DNA of 64,000 bases from assembly GCF_040567655.1 (NCBI RefSeq), contig NZ_JBEXAC010000001.1:2728001-2792000 (forward strand), in the 5' to 3' direction. Of this stretch, positions 1-8,925 are shown piece after piece (within the stretch, counting starts at the first letter, position 1; every line of letters begins with the position of its first letter). Under the pieces are notes generated by a model. The model was not told the origin of the DNA and ran no database searches. It saw only the letters and a list, made by a program, of their open reading frames with translations. The DNA is from Chitinophaga sp. H8 (lineage in GTDB: Bacteria > Bacteroidota > Bacteroidia > Chitinophagales > Chitinophagaceae). The translations under genes were made by a program, and so were the position numbers.

Positions 1-1002
1 CTCGTTCTGGAATACGCCTGTCAGTTCCTCGTTTTTTAATTGTTCACCTGCAATCTCAATATGTACATTATACCAACGCTCCAAACGTGTTTTTAAGGAT
101 GCGAAGGTTTCGTCTTTAAAGGCCAGTTTATTATTTAACCAGGCTGTTTCTGAAAAATCATTGATTTCCTCATTCCTGGAAATCGTGCTTACCTGGTATT
201 TTATCTCTTTGGGCACATGACTATCTGTTGGCTCATCCTTATTTTCCGCTTTATATTTATTACCTGAAACGGTTAGTTTTTCCAATGGTTTCAATACAAT
301 CCTGCTTTCTTCCTGGTTCTTCAGCTGTACTTCAATCTTCCCTTTTATCAGCACTGTTTCTACTGCATCATCGTAGGTGTTTACATTGAATGCAGTGCCC
401 AGTACCTTTACAGACAGCTTTCCGGTGTTCACGATAAACGGATGGGCAGGATCCGCCTTTACATCAAAGAAAGCCTCTCCCTCCAGAAACACCACCCGGT
501 CGCTTTTACCAAACCCGTCTTCATACACCAGTTTACTTCCCCCGTTTAATTTCACGGTAGAGCCATCCGGTAATTCTATACTGGTGCGTGACCCGTTGCG
601 GGTAACGATCTCATTACGCCTGTTATCGCCCGCAGTATTTGTAAATAACCGGATCCCTCCCATTAGGATCATCCCTGCCACCACTGCCGCGGCCATCCAT
701 TTCACCCCTATCCGCCAGGTAATCCTGCTGGCAGCAGGTGTGATACTTTCAGGTTCCTCCTCTTCCGCCTCCAGTTCCTCCTGGTCTTTAGCCACCTGCT
801 GCATAAATGCCGCCACCGCTGCTTCCGTAGTGTCTTTTTTATTCACCTGACGGATGCTACCTAACAGTTCGTCCGTATAGCTCAGTTCAGGGAAACTACG
901 GCATAGCTGCTGCAGTTCCTGCAGTTCGGCCTCGGTAGCTTCGTTCGACCATTTCCTGGCAAGTAGTTCCCAGCATCTTTCCCGGTTTTTCATGTAACGC
1001 AT
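1..1002 (-). CDS. FecR-family anti-sigma factor (3' part cut by window edge)
   Basis: Reading leftward, the frame opens at 1002 (or at a second ATG, 993) and is still open at base 1, so the C-terminus is missing. The visible 334 codons show the FecR plan: an N-terminal cytoplasmic domain of about 120 residues starting M-K-N-R-E-R-C-W-E-L-L, a charged EEEEP stretch, one membrane segment (around V-K-W-M-A-A-A-V-V-A-G-M-I-L-M), and a periplasmic FecR domain with the hallmark block ELPDGSTVKLNGGSKLVYE and a following EGEAFFDVKADPAHPFIVNT. Family knowledge: these proteins sit in the inner membrane, hold an ECF sigma factor, and release it after contact with a TonB-dependent transducer. The sigma partner is presumably the gene at 1143-1727. 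The two are separated by a terminator-like hairpin and a second stem-loop (arms 1022-1027 and 1038-1043) in the FecR leader. A SusC/SusD pair probably follows beyond the left edge (inference). Confidence 0.93.
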   Translation of the reverse strand, partial: MRYMKNRERCWELLARKWSNEATEAELQELQQLCRSFPELSYTDELLGSIRQVNKKDTTEAAVAAFMQQVAKDQEELEAEEEEPESITPAASRITWRIGVKWMAAAVVAGMILMGGIRLFTNTAGDNRRNEIVTRNGSRTSIELPDGSTVKLNGGSKLVYEDGFGKSDRVVFLEGEAFFDVKADPAHPFIVNTGKLSVKVLGTAFNVNTYDDAVETVLIKGKIEVQLKNQEESRIVLKPLEKLTVSGNKYKAENKDEPTDSHVPKEIKYQVSTISRNEEINDFSETAWLNNKLAFKDETFASLKTRLERWYNVHIEIAGEQLKNEELTGVFQNE

Positions 1003-1063
1003 CGTTGATACAAAGGAAGACAGGGGTTTGTGCAGTTACCCCTTAAAAGAAATGGAACTTTTT

Positions 1064-1094
1064 TTTAAAAAAATAAAGCCCCTGAAATGGGGCT
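1064..1094 (-). terminator. Intrinsic terminator behind the sigma factor gene
   Basis: Inverted repeat AGCCCC (1077-1082) and GGGGCT (1089-1094) with a 6-nt loop. On the minus strand it is followed by TTATTTTTTT, the U-tract expected of a rho-independent terminator. It lies between the sigma gene and the anti-sigma gene, so the two may not be transcribed at equal levels. Confidence 0.75.
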
Positions 1095-1142
1095 GATATT
1101 AATTTACCGGAACCAGATAGCATCTTATCTGACATCTTCTAA

Positions 1143-1727
1143 TTAATGTTTGGGCCGGGTGGTAAGCCTGAACAAGCTCCCTATTCTTTTTGTAGCGATC
1201 AGCATTTGTGCCTCTACTGTTTTTACGGAAATATCGAGGATAGTGGCTACCTCCTGATACTTCATACCTTCTTCGCGGATGAGCTTAAAGATGATCTTGC
1301 ATCTGTTTGGCAAAGCATTCACTTCTTTTTCTACCATGCGCCGCATTTCAGCTGTGATCAGCAGCAGTTCAGGATCGGGCGAAAATTCCAGCTGGCTGGT
1401 ATCTGCCTGTTCCAGGAATTCCCAGTGCTGATGATCTTTTACTTCCAACCGGTTGAGCGAAGCATTTTTAACTGCTCTGAACAGGTATGATTTGACATTT
1501 TTTATTTCATGCAGCTGGTGCCGTTTATACCATAATTTGAGAAATACGTCGTTCACCATCTCTGCGGCTACCGCCTCGTCTTTCAGGTACATAAATGCAA
1601 AACTCCCCAGTTCCCCGGCAAGCGCGGTATAAAGCCTGCGTAAAGCATCTTCATCCGCTACATGCTGCTGGATCCGCTGCATGATCTCATACAGGTATAC
1701 ACTATTAGTGTCTGGTGGTTTTTGCAT
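1143..1727 (-). CDS. ECF RNA polymerase sigma-70 factor (FecI-like)
   Basis: A 194-residue protein with the two ECF domains. Sigma region 2 is at about residues 25-95 (L-Y-T-A-L-A-G-E-L-G-S-F-A-F-M-Y-L then A-A-E-M-V-N-D-V-F-L-K-L-W). Region 4 is at about 130-185 (L-P-N-R-C-K-I-I-F-K-L-I-R-E-E-G-M-K-Y-Q-E-V-A, then I-S-V-K-T-V-E-A-Q-M). It matches the Bacteroidota family that pairs with FecR proteins and switches on SusC/SusD loci. Its start lies only 17 bp downstream of the GH95 fucosidase stop, on the same strand, and there is no room for a separate promoter in that gap. It is therefore likely the last gene of a GH29-GH95-sigma transcript, ended by the hairpin at 1064-1094. The FecR partner begins about 140 bp further along. 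Confidence 0.93.
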   Translation of the reverse strand: MQKPPDTNSVYLYEIMQRIQQHVADEDALRRLYTALAGELGSFAFMYLKDEAVAAEMVNDVFLKLWYKRHQLHEIKNVKSYLFRAVKNASLNRLEVKDHQHWEFLEQADTSQLEFSPDPELLLITAEMRRMVEKEVNALPNRCKIIFKLIREEGMKYQEVATILDISVKTVEAQMLIATKRIGSLFRLTTRPKH

Positions 1728-1744
1728 TCACGAAATTTATCTGT

Positions 1745-4207
1745 TTATTTCACCATGATCTGATACGCTTGTCCGGCAATAGTATTAAATTTCATTACTC
1801 CGGCTGTATTACCTGTACTGGCCAGTACCCTCCCGGCGCTATCTTTCACCTCGGCATTGGCAGGCAATAACATACTGCAAGGGCTGCCTTTCCCGGAATA
1901 GATCCTGGCCTGTTTCAGCTGCGCATTATTCCAGGCAAAGTCTACCACAAAAGCATTCCTTGCATGCATCCCTTTTACCTGTCCTTTCTGCCAGTCTTTA
2001 TTATGCGGTAGTGCTGGTAGTAAACGGATGGTCTGATCTGCCCCATGACTTTGCAGCAGCATTTCTGTGATGCCCGCCGCTCCACCAAAGTTGCCATCTA
2101 TCTGGAAAGGTGGATGTGCGCAAAACAAGTTAGGGTACGTACCCCCACCACCCATATGGATATCAAATCCTGCTGATACCGGTGTGAGCAATTGGCGCAG
2201 TAATAACAAGGCATGATCCCCATCCCCTAGTCTTGCCCAGAAATTCATCTTCCATGCCTTGGACCATCCGGTGCCTTCATCGCCCCGCTGGATAAGCGTT
2301 TGTTTGGCAGCAGCTGCCAGCTCAGGGGTAGACCAGGGTGTGATTTCATCATAAGGGTGTAGTCCATACAGATGGGATACATGGCGGTGATGTGGTTCAC
2401 CATCTTTCCAGTCGTGCAGCCATTCATTCAGGTCGCCTGCCTGCCCGATCTGATTAGGCGCCAGGCGTTTCCGCACGCTGTCTAACTGTTTAGCCCATAC
2501 GTTATCTGTACGCAGGATACCGGCAGCCATAATACAGTTACCAAATAATTCCCGGCATATCTGCATGTCCATAGTAGGTCCCATACAGGTAGAGCCGCGC
2601 GTACCATCCGGCATGATATAAGCATGTTCCGGAGAATTAGAAGGTGCAGTTACCAGCCACCCATGGTCCGGTTCTTCTACCAGTATAGCCGCCAGGAATT
2701 GTGCGGCTCCCTTCATCACTGGGTAATATTTTTTCAGGAAGGCGGTGTCGCGGGTATATTGAAAGTGTTCCCATAAATGCTCACATAACCATCCGGCACT
2801 GCTGAGCGTAGAACCCCAGTCGGCTCCTTCTCCAGGAGAAGTGTAGCCCCATGGGTTTGTGATCACATGCGCTACCCATCCTGGTGCATTATAATAGGTT
2901 TTAGCGGTTTTTTGTCCGGGCTTTACCAGCCCTCCGATCAGCTCATGCAAGGGTGCCGTCAACTCTCCCAGCCCGTTGGGTTGCGCCAGCCAGTAATTCA
3001 TCTGCAGGTTGATATCGATATGATAATCTCCATTCCAGGGAGTCTGGTACTCGCCGGCCCATAGTCCCTGCAGGTTTGCTGGCAGATTTCCCGGTTGGGA
3101 AGAAGCGATGAGCAGGTACCGGCCAAAATTGTAATACAATACCGGCAGCTGCGGATCTGGCAATTGCTGTGCGTACCTGGTCAGTCTTTCCGGTGTGCTT
3201 AGTGTATCCGTACCTGGTGCCACAGCAGACAGGTAAAAGCGGGTATTGTTAAAATAACGGCGGAAAGCCTGTTGATGCCGCTCCCATAACTGTTGATAAG
3301 GCTGACGGATCCCATTCGCTACCTGCTGTGTGACGATAGGTAACGGGTCTTTACCACGAACCGTGTAGTCCTGTAGGTTATAATCAGTACCCGCACTTAA
3401 TACCAGCAGGCATTCATCTGCATTTTCTACCACAATGTTATTACCATTGACGGTGCTTTTTCCTGCTTTGGGTTTTACTTGCAGGACACTGGAAAAACGC
3501 ATCCCCGGCTGGTCACCATTGGGCAACTGCCCTTTCATTACCAGCGTTTGCCCGGTAGCCGTTACCGCTGCATTTTCCTTACGGTCCAACCCGGTAGTGA
3601 AGCTGATCTTTCCCTTACCGCTGGCTGTCAGGCGAATCATGATTACCTGATCTGTCATACTTACCCAGGCCTGCTGGGTATAGACAGTACCATTCCTTTG
3701 CCAGGACGTAGTAGCCTTTCCGTTTTCCAGGTCCAGTACCCTTTTATAGTTTTTGTAAGGAGCCAGCGTATCCTTCCATTGCAGTTCAAGGGTAGCCAGG
3801 ATCTGGTAACAACCATAGGGCACCATCGCCCCATTACCGCTACCAGAGCCAGGCCCTTTACAGATAAAATGCTGCTGCAAAAGCTGCTGCGCGGCCTTAT
3901 TCTTACCTGCCAGCAGCAGCTTTTGCACTTCCGGAAAATAGCGATAGGCACTGTCGCTGTCTGCATCCTGTGTACCACCCGACCATAGGCTGATCTCATT
4001 GAGTATGATACGGTCGGTACCAGGGTTCCCTCCTATTAGTGCGCCTAACCGGCCATTGCCGATGGGCAGTGCCTCCAGGTAATTGCCGGCAGGCTGTTTA
4101 AAATAGAGGGAAGCATCTGATGACTGTGCCCGGGCAGGTATCCCGGCAATCATCATCAGTTGTACAGCAAGAACAAAGCGGATACTCCGGAAGCGGATAT
4201 TTTTCAT
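1745..4207 (-). CDS. GH95 family alpha-L-fucosidase, secreted
   Basis: An 820-residue protein with a signal peptide ending near A-R-A-Q (residue 28). Directly afterwards comes the GH95 N-terminal signature ([14 protein letters not shown], then [12 protein letters not shown]). The (alpha/alpha)6 catalytic region holds [15 protein letters not shown] and [12 protein letters not shown] at about residues 375-405, and [16 protein letters not shown] near the C-terminus. Length and block order are typical of full GH95 enzymes. Family knowledge: inverting 1,2-alpha-L-fucosidases, with some alpha-L-galactosidases in the same family. It follows the GH29 gene with a 7-bp gap and runs into the sigma gene, so the three look co-transcribed. 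Together the two fucosidases would strip alpha-linked fucose of different linkages (inference). Confidence 0.93.
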   Translation of the reverse strand: MKNIRFRSIRFVLAVQLMMIAGIPARAQSSDASLYFKQPAGNYLEALPIGNGRLGALIGGNPGTDRIILNEISLWSGGTQDADSDSAYRYFPEVQKLLLAGKNKAAQQLLQQHFICKGPGSGSGNGAMVPYGCYQILATLELQWKDTLAPYKNYKRVLDLENGKATTSWQRNGTVYTQQAWVSMTDQVIMIRLTASGKGKISFTTGLDRKENAAVTATGQTLVMKGQLPNGDQPGMRFSSVLQVKPKAGKSTVNGNNIVVENADECLLVLSAGTDYNLQDYTVRGKDPLPIVTQQVANGIRQPYQQLWERHQQAFRRYFNNTRFYLSAVAPGTDTLSTPERLTRYAQQLPDPQLPVLYYNFGRYLLIASSQPGNLPANLQGLWAGEYQTPWNGDYHIDINLQMNYWLAQPNGLGELTAPLHELIGGLVKPGQKTAKTYYNAPGWVAHVITNPWGYTSPGEGADWGSTLSSAGWLCEHLWEHFQYTRDTAFLKKYYPVMKGAAQFLAAILVEEPDHGWLVTAPSNSPEHAYIMPDGTRGSTCMGPTMDMQICRELFGNCIMAAGILRTDNVWAKQLDSVRKRLAPNQIGQAGDLNEWLHDWKDGEPHHRHVSHLYGLHPYDEITPWSTPELAAAAKQTLIQRGDEGTGWSKAWKMNFWARLGDGDHALLLLRQLLTPVSAGFDIHMGGGGTYPNLFCAHPPFQIDGNFGGAAGITEMLLQSHGADQTIRLLPALPHNKDWQKGQVKGMHARNAFVVDFAWNNAQLKQARIYSGKGSPCSMLLPANAEVKDSAGRVLASTGNTAGVMKFNTIAGQAYQIMVK

Positions 4208-4214
4208 ACGTATT

Positions 4215-5603
4215 TTATTCCAGGATTAATTCAATTACAGGCACTGCCACATCAGGTTTTTGTACCGGCAAACGCAGGATCACATCCCCATCCCCGGTAG
4301 TTTCTGTAGTATGGCTGCCAGGCGCGGTTGGGCTGGAGAATTTAATTTCTGAAGCATCATTCAGGAATTGCGCATAACGGAATTTTCCTTTGTACCCTTC
4401 CAGGTGCAATGATTTAAACGGCCATTGCAGCATATGAATATACAAACGTTTACGTTCAGGATTATACGTCAGGAAACAGTTTTGAGGTACTTTAAAAGAA
4501 GCTGGCGCTGCGGTACAACCATAGATAGACCGGCTATGCAATTTCATCCACTCGCCTATGCCGTCCAGTCTTTCATTGGCACGGCTATCAAAATTGCCTC
4601 TGGCAGTAGGACCTACATTTAATAACAGGTTACCACCTTTGCTCACGGTTTCGATCAGCATGGTGATAAGCTGCGGTACACTTTTCCAGGAATTTTCATC
4701 CCGGTGATATCCCCATGAACCGGAGAAAGTCTGACAGGTTTCCCAGGGCACTTTTTGTCCGTTTACCGTTACCCATTCGCGGGGCATGAACTGTTCCGGA
4801 GTTTTGATATCCCATCCCCAGTCGGTATTATCCAGGTCCAGACGGTCATTTACGATAATATTGGGTTGCAGTTTGCGCACCAGTTTCAGCAGTCCTTCTG
4901 AATCCCAGTCCTCATGCCCTTTACCGCCTGGTCCGGGATAGGAAAAGTCTGCAAAGAGGATATCGATCTGGCCAAATTGTGTAAGCAGCTCCGTGAGCTG
5001 GTTTTTCATATAAGCCTGATATTTTTTCATATCCCTTTTAGCATTCAGCGCAGCCCGTTCTTCTTTATTCACCGGTGTAGGCGGATGGTGGTTATCCAGG
5101 GCAAATTCAGGATGGTGCCAGTCGATCAGGGAATAATAGAATCCCACCCGGATACCTTCAGCACGGAAGGCATCTACCAAAGGTTTGATCAGGTCTTTTC
5201 CGGCAGGAGATTTAGTTGCCTTGAAATCGGTGTATTTGGTATCCCAGAGGCAGAAGCCTTCATGATGTTTAGTGGTGATCACAAAGTATTTCATCCCCGC
5301 AGCTTTCGCTTTGGCTGCCCATTCTTTAGGGTTATACAAATCCGGTTCAAACATGTTGAAGTACTTTTCATAGTCTTTACCCGGGATTTTTTCGAAGCTC
5401 TGCACCCATTCGTGGCGGGCAGGCACTGCATATAGTCCCCAGTGGATGAACATGCCAAAACGGGCATCTGTCCACCATTTCATACGCTTTTCCTTCTGTT
5501 CTTTGGTTTCATTAGCCCAGGCTGGTCGCTGCTGAGCCAGTATTTCGGTAGGTTGAATTGTTGCCAGCAAAAAAGCGGCCATTGCGCATTTCAAGATCTT
5601 CAT
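4215..5603 (-). CDS. GH29 family alpha-L-fucosidase, secreted
   Basis: A 462-residue protein with a signal peptide ending I-L-A-Q (residue 24). GH29 blocks run in order: [16 protein letters not shown] at 43-58, the [12 protein letters not shown] segment at 111-122, and [10 protein letters not shown] at 211-220, where D219 occupies the place of the retaining nucleophile Asp. A pattern like [13 protein letters not shown] follows. Family knowledge: retaining alpha-L-fucosidase. The usual tryptophan before the nucleophile region (WFD) reads FAD here, which could point to a subgroup with different linkage preference. It is the first gene of a GH29-GH95-sigma series. Upstream, 5604-5694, I found no clean -7 element; a near match, CATCTTTG, occurs on the minus strand. 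Confidence 0.93.
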   Translation of the reverse strand: MKILKCAMAAFLLATIQPTEILAQQRPAWANETKEQKEKRMKWWTDARFGMFIHWGLYAVPARHEWVQSFEKIPGKDYEKYFNMFEPDLYNPKEWAAKAKAAGMKYFVITTKHHEGFCLWDTKYTDFKATKSPAGKDLIKPLVDAFRAEGIRVGFYYSLIDWHHPEFALDNHHPPTPVNKEERAALNAKRDMKKYQAYMKNQLTELLTQFGQIDILFADFSYPGPGGKGHEDWDSEGLLKLVRKLQPNIIVNDRLDLDNTDWGWDIKTPEQFMPREWVTVNGQKVPWETCQTFSGSWGYHRDENSWKSVPQLITMLIETVSKGGNLLLNVGPTARGNFDSRANERLDGIGEWMKLHSRSIYGCTAAPASFKVPQNCFLTYNPERKRLYIHMLQWPFKSLHLEGYKGKFRYAQFLNDASEIKFSSPTAPGSHTTETTGDGDVILRLPVQKPDVAVPVIELILE

Positions 5604-5694
5604 AAACGGAACTATATTTTACTGCCATCAAGGTAGAGCAAATAAAATATGAGCACTGAATCTATCTTCGCCAAAGATGATAGTATATTTCAGT

Positions 5695-6090
5695 TTAAGC
5701 GTTTACTTCACTGGTTAAAGGCAAATTTTCCATTATTTCACCTGCTTTATCCTTATGTAATTTGCCCCAATCGGAGATGCTTTTCAGCATAGGACGCATG
5801 GATAAACCCAGGGAGGTTAGTTCATATTCCACGCGGGGAGGTACTTCAGGATATACAATACGTTTTACTACCCGGTCTTTTTCCAGTTCCCGTAGTTGTG
5901 CCACCAGCATCCTTTCAGACACACCGGGAATAGATTTTTTAAGATCACTGTAGCGCAATCTGCCTTTCATCAGCCGCCACAGGATATTGGGTTTCCATCT
6001 GCCCCCTATTACCCCCAGGGTATAGGCCATCCCACAATTATCATTGATTTCTTTTTCGTTAATCGCGTTGGAAGAGCTTTGTTTACGCAT
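5695..6090 (-). CDS. HxlR (DUF24) family winged-helix regulator
   Basis: 131 residues with the HxlR fold: a conserved cysteine (D-N-C-G-M at about 17-21) in the N-terminal segment, the family core G-G-R-W-K-P-N-I-L-W-R-L at about 29-40, then L-R-Y-S-D-L-K-K-S-I-P-G-V-S-E-R-M-L and the wing P-P-R-V-E-Y-E-L-T. Family knowledge: many members sense quinones, aldehydes or other electrophiles through this N-terminal cysteine and repress a divergent oxidoreductase. Here the divergent partner is exactly an SDR oxidoreductase (6230-6970). An inverted repeat TACTA-N6-TAGTA lies 5 bp upstream of the start codon, well placed for autoregulation. Confidence 0.92.
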   Translation of the reverse strand: MRKQSSSNAINEKEINDNCGMAYTLGVIGGRWKPNILWRLMKGRLRYSDLKKSIPGVSERMLVAQLRELEKDRVVKRIVYPEVPPRVEYELTSLGLSMRPMLKSISDWGKLHKDKAGEIMENLPLTSEVNA

Positions 6091-6094
6091 TTCT

Positions 6095-6110
6095 TACTAT
6101 TTTGTTAGTA
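6095..6110. promoter_or_regulatory. Candidate HxlR operator (inverted repeat)
   Basis: TACTA (6095-6099), 6-nt spacer, TAGTA (6106-6110). It lies directly upstream of the hxlR start codon and downstream of its predicted -7 element. It resembles the TACT-N7-AGTA box described for the HxlR-family protein YodB (from memory), but with one extra spacer base. Confidence 0.5.
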
Positions 6111-6133
6111 CCTCACAATTTTATCTGTACCTG

Positions 6134-6141
6134 CAAAAATA
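6134..6141 (-). promoter_or_regulatory. -7 element for the hxlR gene
   Basis: On the minus strand this reads TATTTTTG, a full match to the Bacteroidota -7 consensus TAnnTTTG, 43 bp from the HxlR start. No clear -33 TTG was seen at the usual distance. Confidence 0.45.
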
Positions 6142-6153
6142 AACATAAGCATT

Positions 6154-6161
6154 TACTTTTG
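6154..6161 (+). promoter_or_regulatory. -7 element for the SDR gene
   Basis: TACTTTTG, a full match to TAnnTTTG, 68 bp before the SDR start codon and 12 bp away from the opposing -7 element of hxlR. The two promoters are back to back. No clear -33 TTG was found. Confidence 0.5.
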
Positions 6162-6229
6162 AGCCATCATTACAAAACGCAGGTAGTCTGGCCAGACAAT
6201 ACCCGAATCATCATTTAAACAAAGAAAGT

Positions 6230-6970
6230 ATGAAACGCTTAGAGAATAAAGTAGCACTGGTAACAGGTGGCAGCCGGGGAATGGGTGCAGCCATTGCAAA
6301 ACGGCTGGCAGCAGAGGGCGCTACCGTAGTGATCACTTACCATCGTTCCCCGGAAAAGGCACAGGCCGTAATAACCGCTATTGAAAAGAGCGGGCAAAAG
6401 GGCCTGGCTATTGCTGCCGACAGTGCAGACCCAGCCGCAGTAATGGCCGCCGTCAACACCACTGTAGGCAACTATGGCCGGATTGATATCCTGGTAAATA
6501 ACGCCGGTATTTATATAGGCAAACCGGTGAGCGAATATACCCTCGCTGACTATAACAGTACCATGGATGTGAATGTAAAGGCAGTGTTTTTTGCGTCTAC
6601 CACTGCAGCAGCACATATGCCCCGGGGAGGCCGGATCATTTCTATTGGCAGCAATATGGCAGAACGTGCCGGCGGCACCCAAACCGTATTGTATACCATG
6701 AGTAAAACCGCCTTAACCGGTCTTACCAAAGGACTGGCGCATGACCTGGGACCTAAAGGTATTACAATCAACCTGGTACAGCCAGGCCATACCGATACGG
6801 ATATGAATCCGGCCGATGGCGTTATAGCCGATATGGTCAGGGATACCATCCCTACCGGCGGATATGGTACTGTAGAAGACATTGCCTCCCTGGTGGCTTA
6901 TCTGGCCAGCGAGGAAAGCAGGTATATCAACGGGGCCTCGCTCACCATTGACGGAGGGGTAAATGCTTAG
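6230..6970 (+). CDS. SDR-family NAD(P)-dependent oxidoreductase
   Basis: A 246-residue classical short-chain dehydrogenase/reductase. The cofactor loop A-L-V-T-G-G-S-R-G-M-G-A-A-I-A is at about 9-23, N-N-A-G at about 88-91, and the catalytic Ser (I-S-I-G-S-N) with Y-T-M-S-K at about 140-165. It ends with Y-I-N-G-A-S-L-T-I-D-G-G, the standard SDR C-terminal signature. An alanine or serine follows the Rossmann glycines rather than an obvious acidic residue, so NADP or NAD use cannot be settled by eye. Cytosolic, with no signal peptide. The start ATG is the first in the frame. It diverges from an HxlR regulator, which suggests induction by a reactive carbonyl or quinone (inference). A strong terminator follows at 7036-7085. 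Confidence 0.93.
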   Translation: MKRLENKVALVTGGSRGMGAAIAKRLAAEGATVVITYHRSPEKAQAVITAIEKSGQKGLAIAADSADPAAVMAAVNTTVGNYGRIDILVNNAGIYIGKPVSEYTLADYNSTMDVNVKAVFFASTTAAAHMPRGGRIISIGSNMAERAGGTQTVLYTMSKTALTGLTKGLAHDLGPKGITINLVQPGHTDTDMNPADGVIADMVRDTIPTGGYGTVEDIASLVAYLASEESRYINGASLTIDGGVNA

Positions 6971-7035
6971 GTATTTGCTTTCAAGATCAGCTCCAGAGGT
7001 ATTGTAACAGGTTTTATTTCAATACCATTATCACT

Positions 7036-7085
7036 CACGGTTCATTCCGGCTGCAGATGCTACCCGGAATGAACCGTGTTTTTTA
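7036..7085 (+). terminator. Intrinsic terminator after the SDR gene
   Basis: A perfect 15-bp inverted repeat (7036-7050 and 7064-7078) with a 13-nt loop, followed by TTTTTT. It separates the SDR gene from dusB. Confidence 0.85.
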
Positions 7086-7092
7086 GTAATAA

Positions 7093-7126
7093 TTGTGGGT
7101 AGTCAGCGACTTTTAAAGTAATTTTG
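7093..7126 (+). promoter_or_regulatory. dusB promoter
   Basis: TTG at 7093-7095 and TAATTTTG at 7119-7126, spaced by 23 bp, fit the Bacteroidota -33/-7 arrangement. The start codon is 28 bp further on. Confidence 0.6.
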
Positions 7127-7154
7127 CGCCTGCCAATCCGGTGAGGTATAATGC

Positions 7155-8228
7155 ATGCCGGAGGCCATAAATCACTACAAATCAAAGACATTGGTAAAGA
7201 TTGATAATTTAGTGCTGCCTGATTTTCCTTTATTGCTTGCTCCCATGGAAGACGTGAGCGATCCGCCTTTCCGTGCAGTATGCAAGGATAATGGCGCTGA
7301 TCTGATGTATACGGAGTTTATCTCCAGTGAGGCACTGATCCGGGATGCTATCAAAAGCCGTAAAAAGCTGGATATATTCGACTATGAGCGTCCTATCGGT
7401 ATACAGATCTTTGGTGGTGATGAAGATAGTCTGGCCATGGCATCCAGGATTGTGGATGTTACCAATCCCGACCTGCTGGACATCAATTTTGGATGCCCGG
7501 TAAAAAAGGTGGCCTGTAAAGGAGCCGGTGCAGGAGTATTGAAAGATATAGACCTGATGGTACGCCTTACCGCTGCCTGCGTAAAGGCGACTAAATTGCC
7601 TGTAACGGTCAAAACAAGATTAGGCTGGGATGATGCTACCAAAAACATTGAAGAAGTAGCAGAGCGGTTGCAGGACGTGGGGATCAAGGCATTATCTATC
7701 CATGGACGCACCCGTTGCCAGATGTATAAAGGGGAAGCCGACTGGACACTGATAGGGAAAGTGAAAAACAATCCCCGCATCCACATTCCTATCTTCGGGA
7801 ACGGAGATATTGAGAGCCCGCAAAAAGCATTGGAATATAAAAACAGGTATGGCGTAGATGGTATTATGATAGGCCGTGCAGCCATCGGATATCCCTGGAT
7901 CTTCCGGGAAATCAAACACTACGTGCAGACGGGCGAAGTCATGGCCCCTCCTACCCTGGAAGAACGGGTAGCAGTATGTAAAAAGCACCTGCGCAAATCA
8001 CTGGAATGGAAAGGACCGAAAGTGGGTATTTTTGAAATGCGCCGGCATTATGCCAATTACCTGAAGGGGTTGCCCAATATTAAAGAATACCGCAACAGAT
8101 TGGTAATACTGAATACCCTGGAAGAAATAGAAAGTGTACTGGATGAAGTGCTGGCAGCCTACCAGGGTTTTGAGGCACCTCATATCCCGATAGAACTGAT
8201 TAATTATCACGAAAAATGTCCGGTATAA
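7155..8228 (+). CDS. dusB: tRNA-dihydrouridine synthase (DusB type)
   Basis: A 357-residue FMN-dependent TIM-barrel enzyme that reduces uridine to dihydrouridine in the tRNA D-loop. Family blocks: L-A-P-M-E-D-V-S-D-P-P-F-R near residue 30, the D-I-N-F-G-C-P-V-K-K-V segment near 110-120 with the catalytic cysteine in N-x-G-C-P, then K-G-A-G-A-G-V-L, V-K-T-R-L-G-W-D, I-H-G-R-T-R and the FMN-binding G-I-M-I-G-R-A-A-I-G. The C-terminal helical domain is complete. The ATG at 7155 is preferred; another ATG at 7151 is in a different frame. A clear promoter lies just upstream. The next gene begins 22 bp after the stop and is probably co-transcribed. Confidence 0.95.
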   Translation: MPEAINHYKSKTLVKIDNLVLPDFPLLLAPMEDVSDPPFRAVCKDNGADLMYTEFISSEALIRDAIKSRKKLDIFDYERPIGIQIFGGDEDSLAMASRIVDVTNPDLLDINFGCPVKKVACKGAGAGVLKDIDLMVRLTAACVKATKLPVTVKTRLGWDDATKNIEEVAERLQDVGIKALSIHGRTRCQMYKGEADWTLIGKVKNNPRIHIPIFGNGDIESPQKALEYKNRYGVDGIMIGRAAIGYPWIFREIKHYVQTGEVMAPPTLEERVAVCKKHLRKSLEWKGPKVGIFEMRRHYANYLKGLPNIKEYRNRLVILNTLEEIESVLDEVLAAYQGFEAPHIPIELINYHEKCPV

Positions 8229-8250
8229 ACTGCGCAGTACCGTTTACGTT

Positions 8251-8829
8251 ATGAAGTATTACAAAGTATTGACCGGCCTTTGCTGTTTTATGATGCTACA
8301 TCGACCACTTACCGCCCAGATCACTGTATCGCCTATAGACATTGCTTCTTTGAAGGATGCCCCCTTTAGCTATAAGGGTAGCCGGGCCATGATGGCCGAC
8401 CGGGTAGATGACAGCCAGTCGCAAAATATCTACCTGTTTTCCAAACCGGATAAAGGCACACAGCCAGATACGCTTTATGCGCAAAAGCTTACCAAAGAAG
8501 CCGGCAAGTGGCAGCTGTCTATGGAAACAGCCATTGTACATGATGGGTTTATCAGTATTTGGAACAGCCGTAAAGGATATATTGACGCAGACAAGGACAA
8601 ACGTGTAGATGCTTTTTTTATTTACAGCCTGCATGATGCGGCCACCCAAGCCCAGCAATCTGTACACCTGCTGCTGTTTTACGGAAAAGGTATTTATACG
8701 GTTGGAGAAACATTGAATACGGCAACAGGGAAATATGGCAATATTACTTTCAGCGATAATTTTAAACAATTGCCCGCCCCGGTGAAAAAAGAAATACTAG
8801 CCTATTGGCATACCCTGGATAAAAACTGA
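8251..8829 (+). CDS. Secreted protein of unknown function
   Basis: 192 residues starting with a signal peptide (M-K-Y-Y-K-V-L-T-G-L-C-C-F-M-M-L-H-R-P-L-T-A-Q, cut near residue 23). The mature part is soluble and mixed in charge, with blocks such as Y-I-D-A-D-K-D-K-R-V-D-A-F-F-I-Y, an acidic D-x-D-x-D-x-R-x-D pattern that resembles a Ca-binding loop. I do not recognise the family. It sits 22 bp behind dusB and before a bidirectional terminator, so it likely shares the dusB transcript. That pairing alone does not indicate a function in tRNA modification, because the protein is exported. Confidence 0.85.
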   Translation: MKYYKVLTGLCCFMMLHRPLTAQITVSPIDIASLKDAPFSYKGSRAMMADRVDDSQSQNIYLFSKPDKGTQPDTLYAQKLTKEAGKWQLSMETAIVHDGFISIWNSRKGYIDADKDKRVDAFFIYSLHDAATQAQQSVHLLLFYGKGIYTVGETLNTATGKYGNITFSDNFKQLPAPVKKEILAYWHTLDKN

Positions 8830-8854
8830 TTACTTCTCATTACTGTTATAACAA

Positions 8855-8896
8855 CAAAAAAGGCTGCTCAATCAATATTTGAGACAGCCTTTTTTA
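8855..8896. terminator. Bidirectional terminator
   Basis: Inverted repeat of AGGCTGCTCAA (8861-8871) and TTGAGACAGCCT (8879-8890), with one bulged A. An A-run precedes it and a T-run follows. It serves the plus-strand gene ending at 8829 and the minus-strand small gene ending at 8926. Confidence 0.8.
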
Positions 8897-8925
8897 TATT
8901 TTCTAAAAAATGATTACTCCTGCAA

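Noticed and set aside
377..850. A 157-residue plus-strand frame over the left-edge region
   Set aside because: It lies antisense to the FecR gene, has no family features, and has the Ser/Thr/Pro-rich look of a reverse-frame translation.
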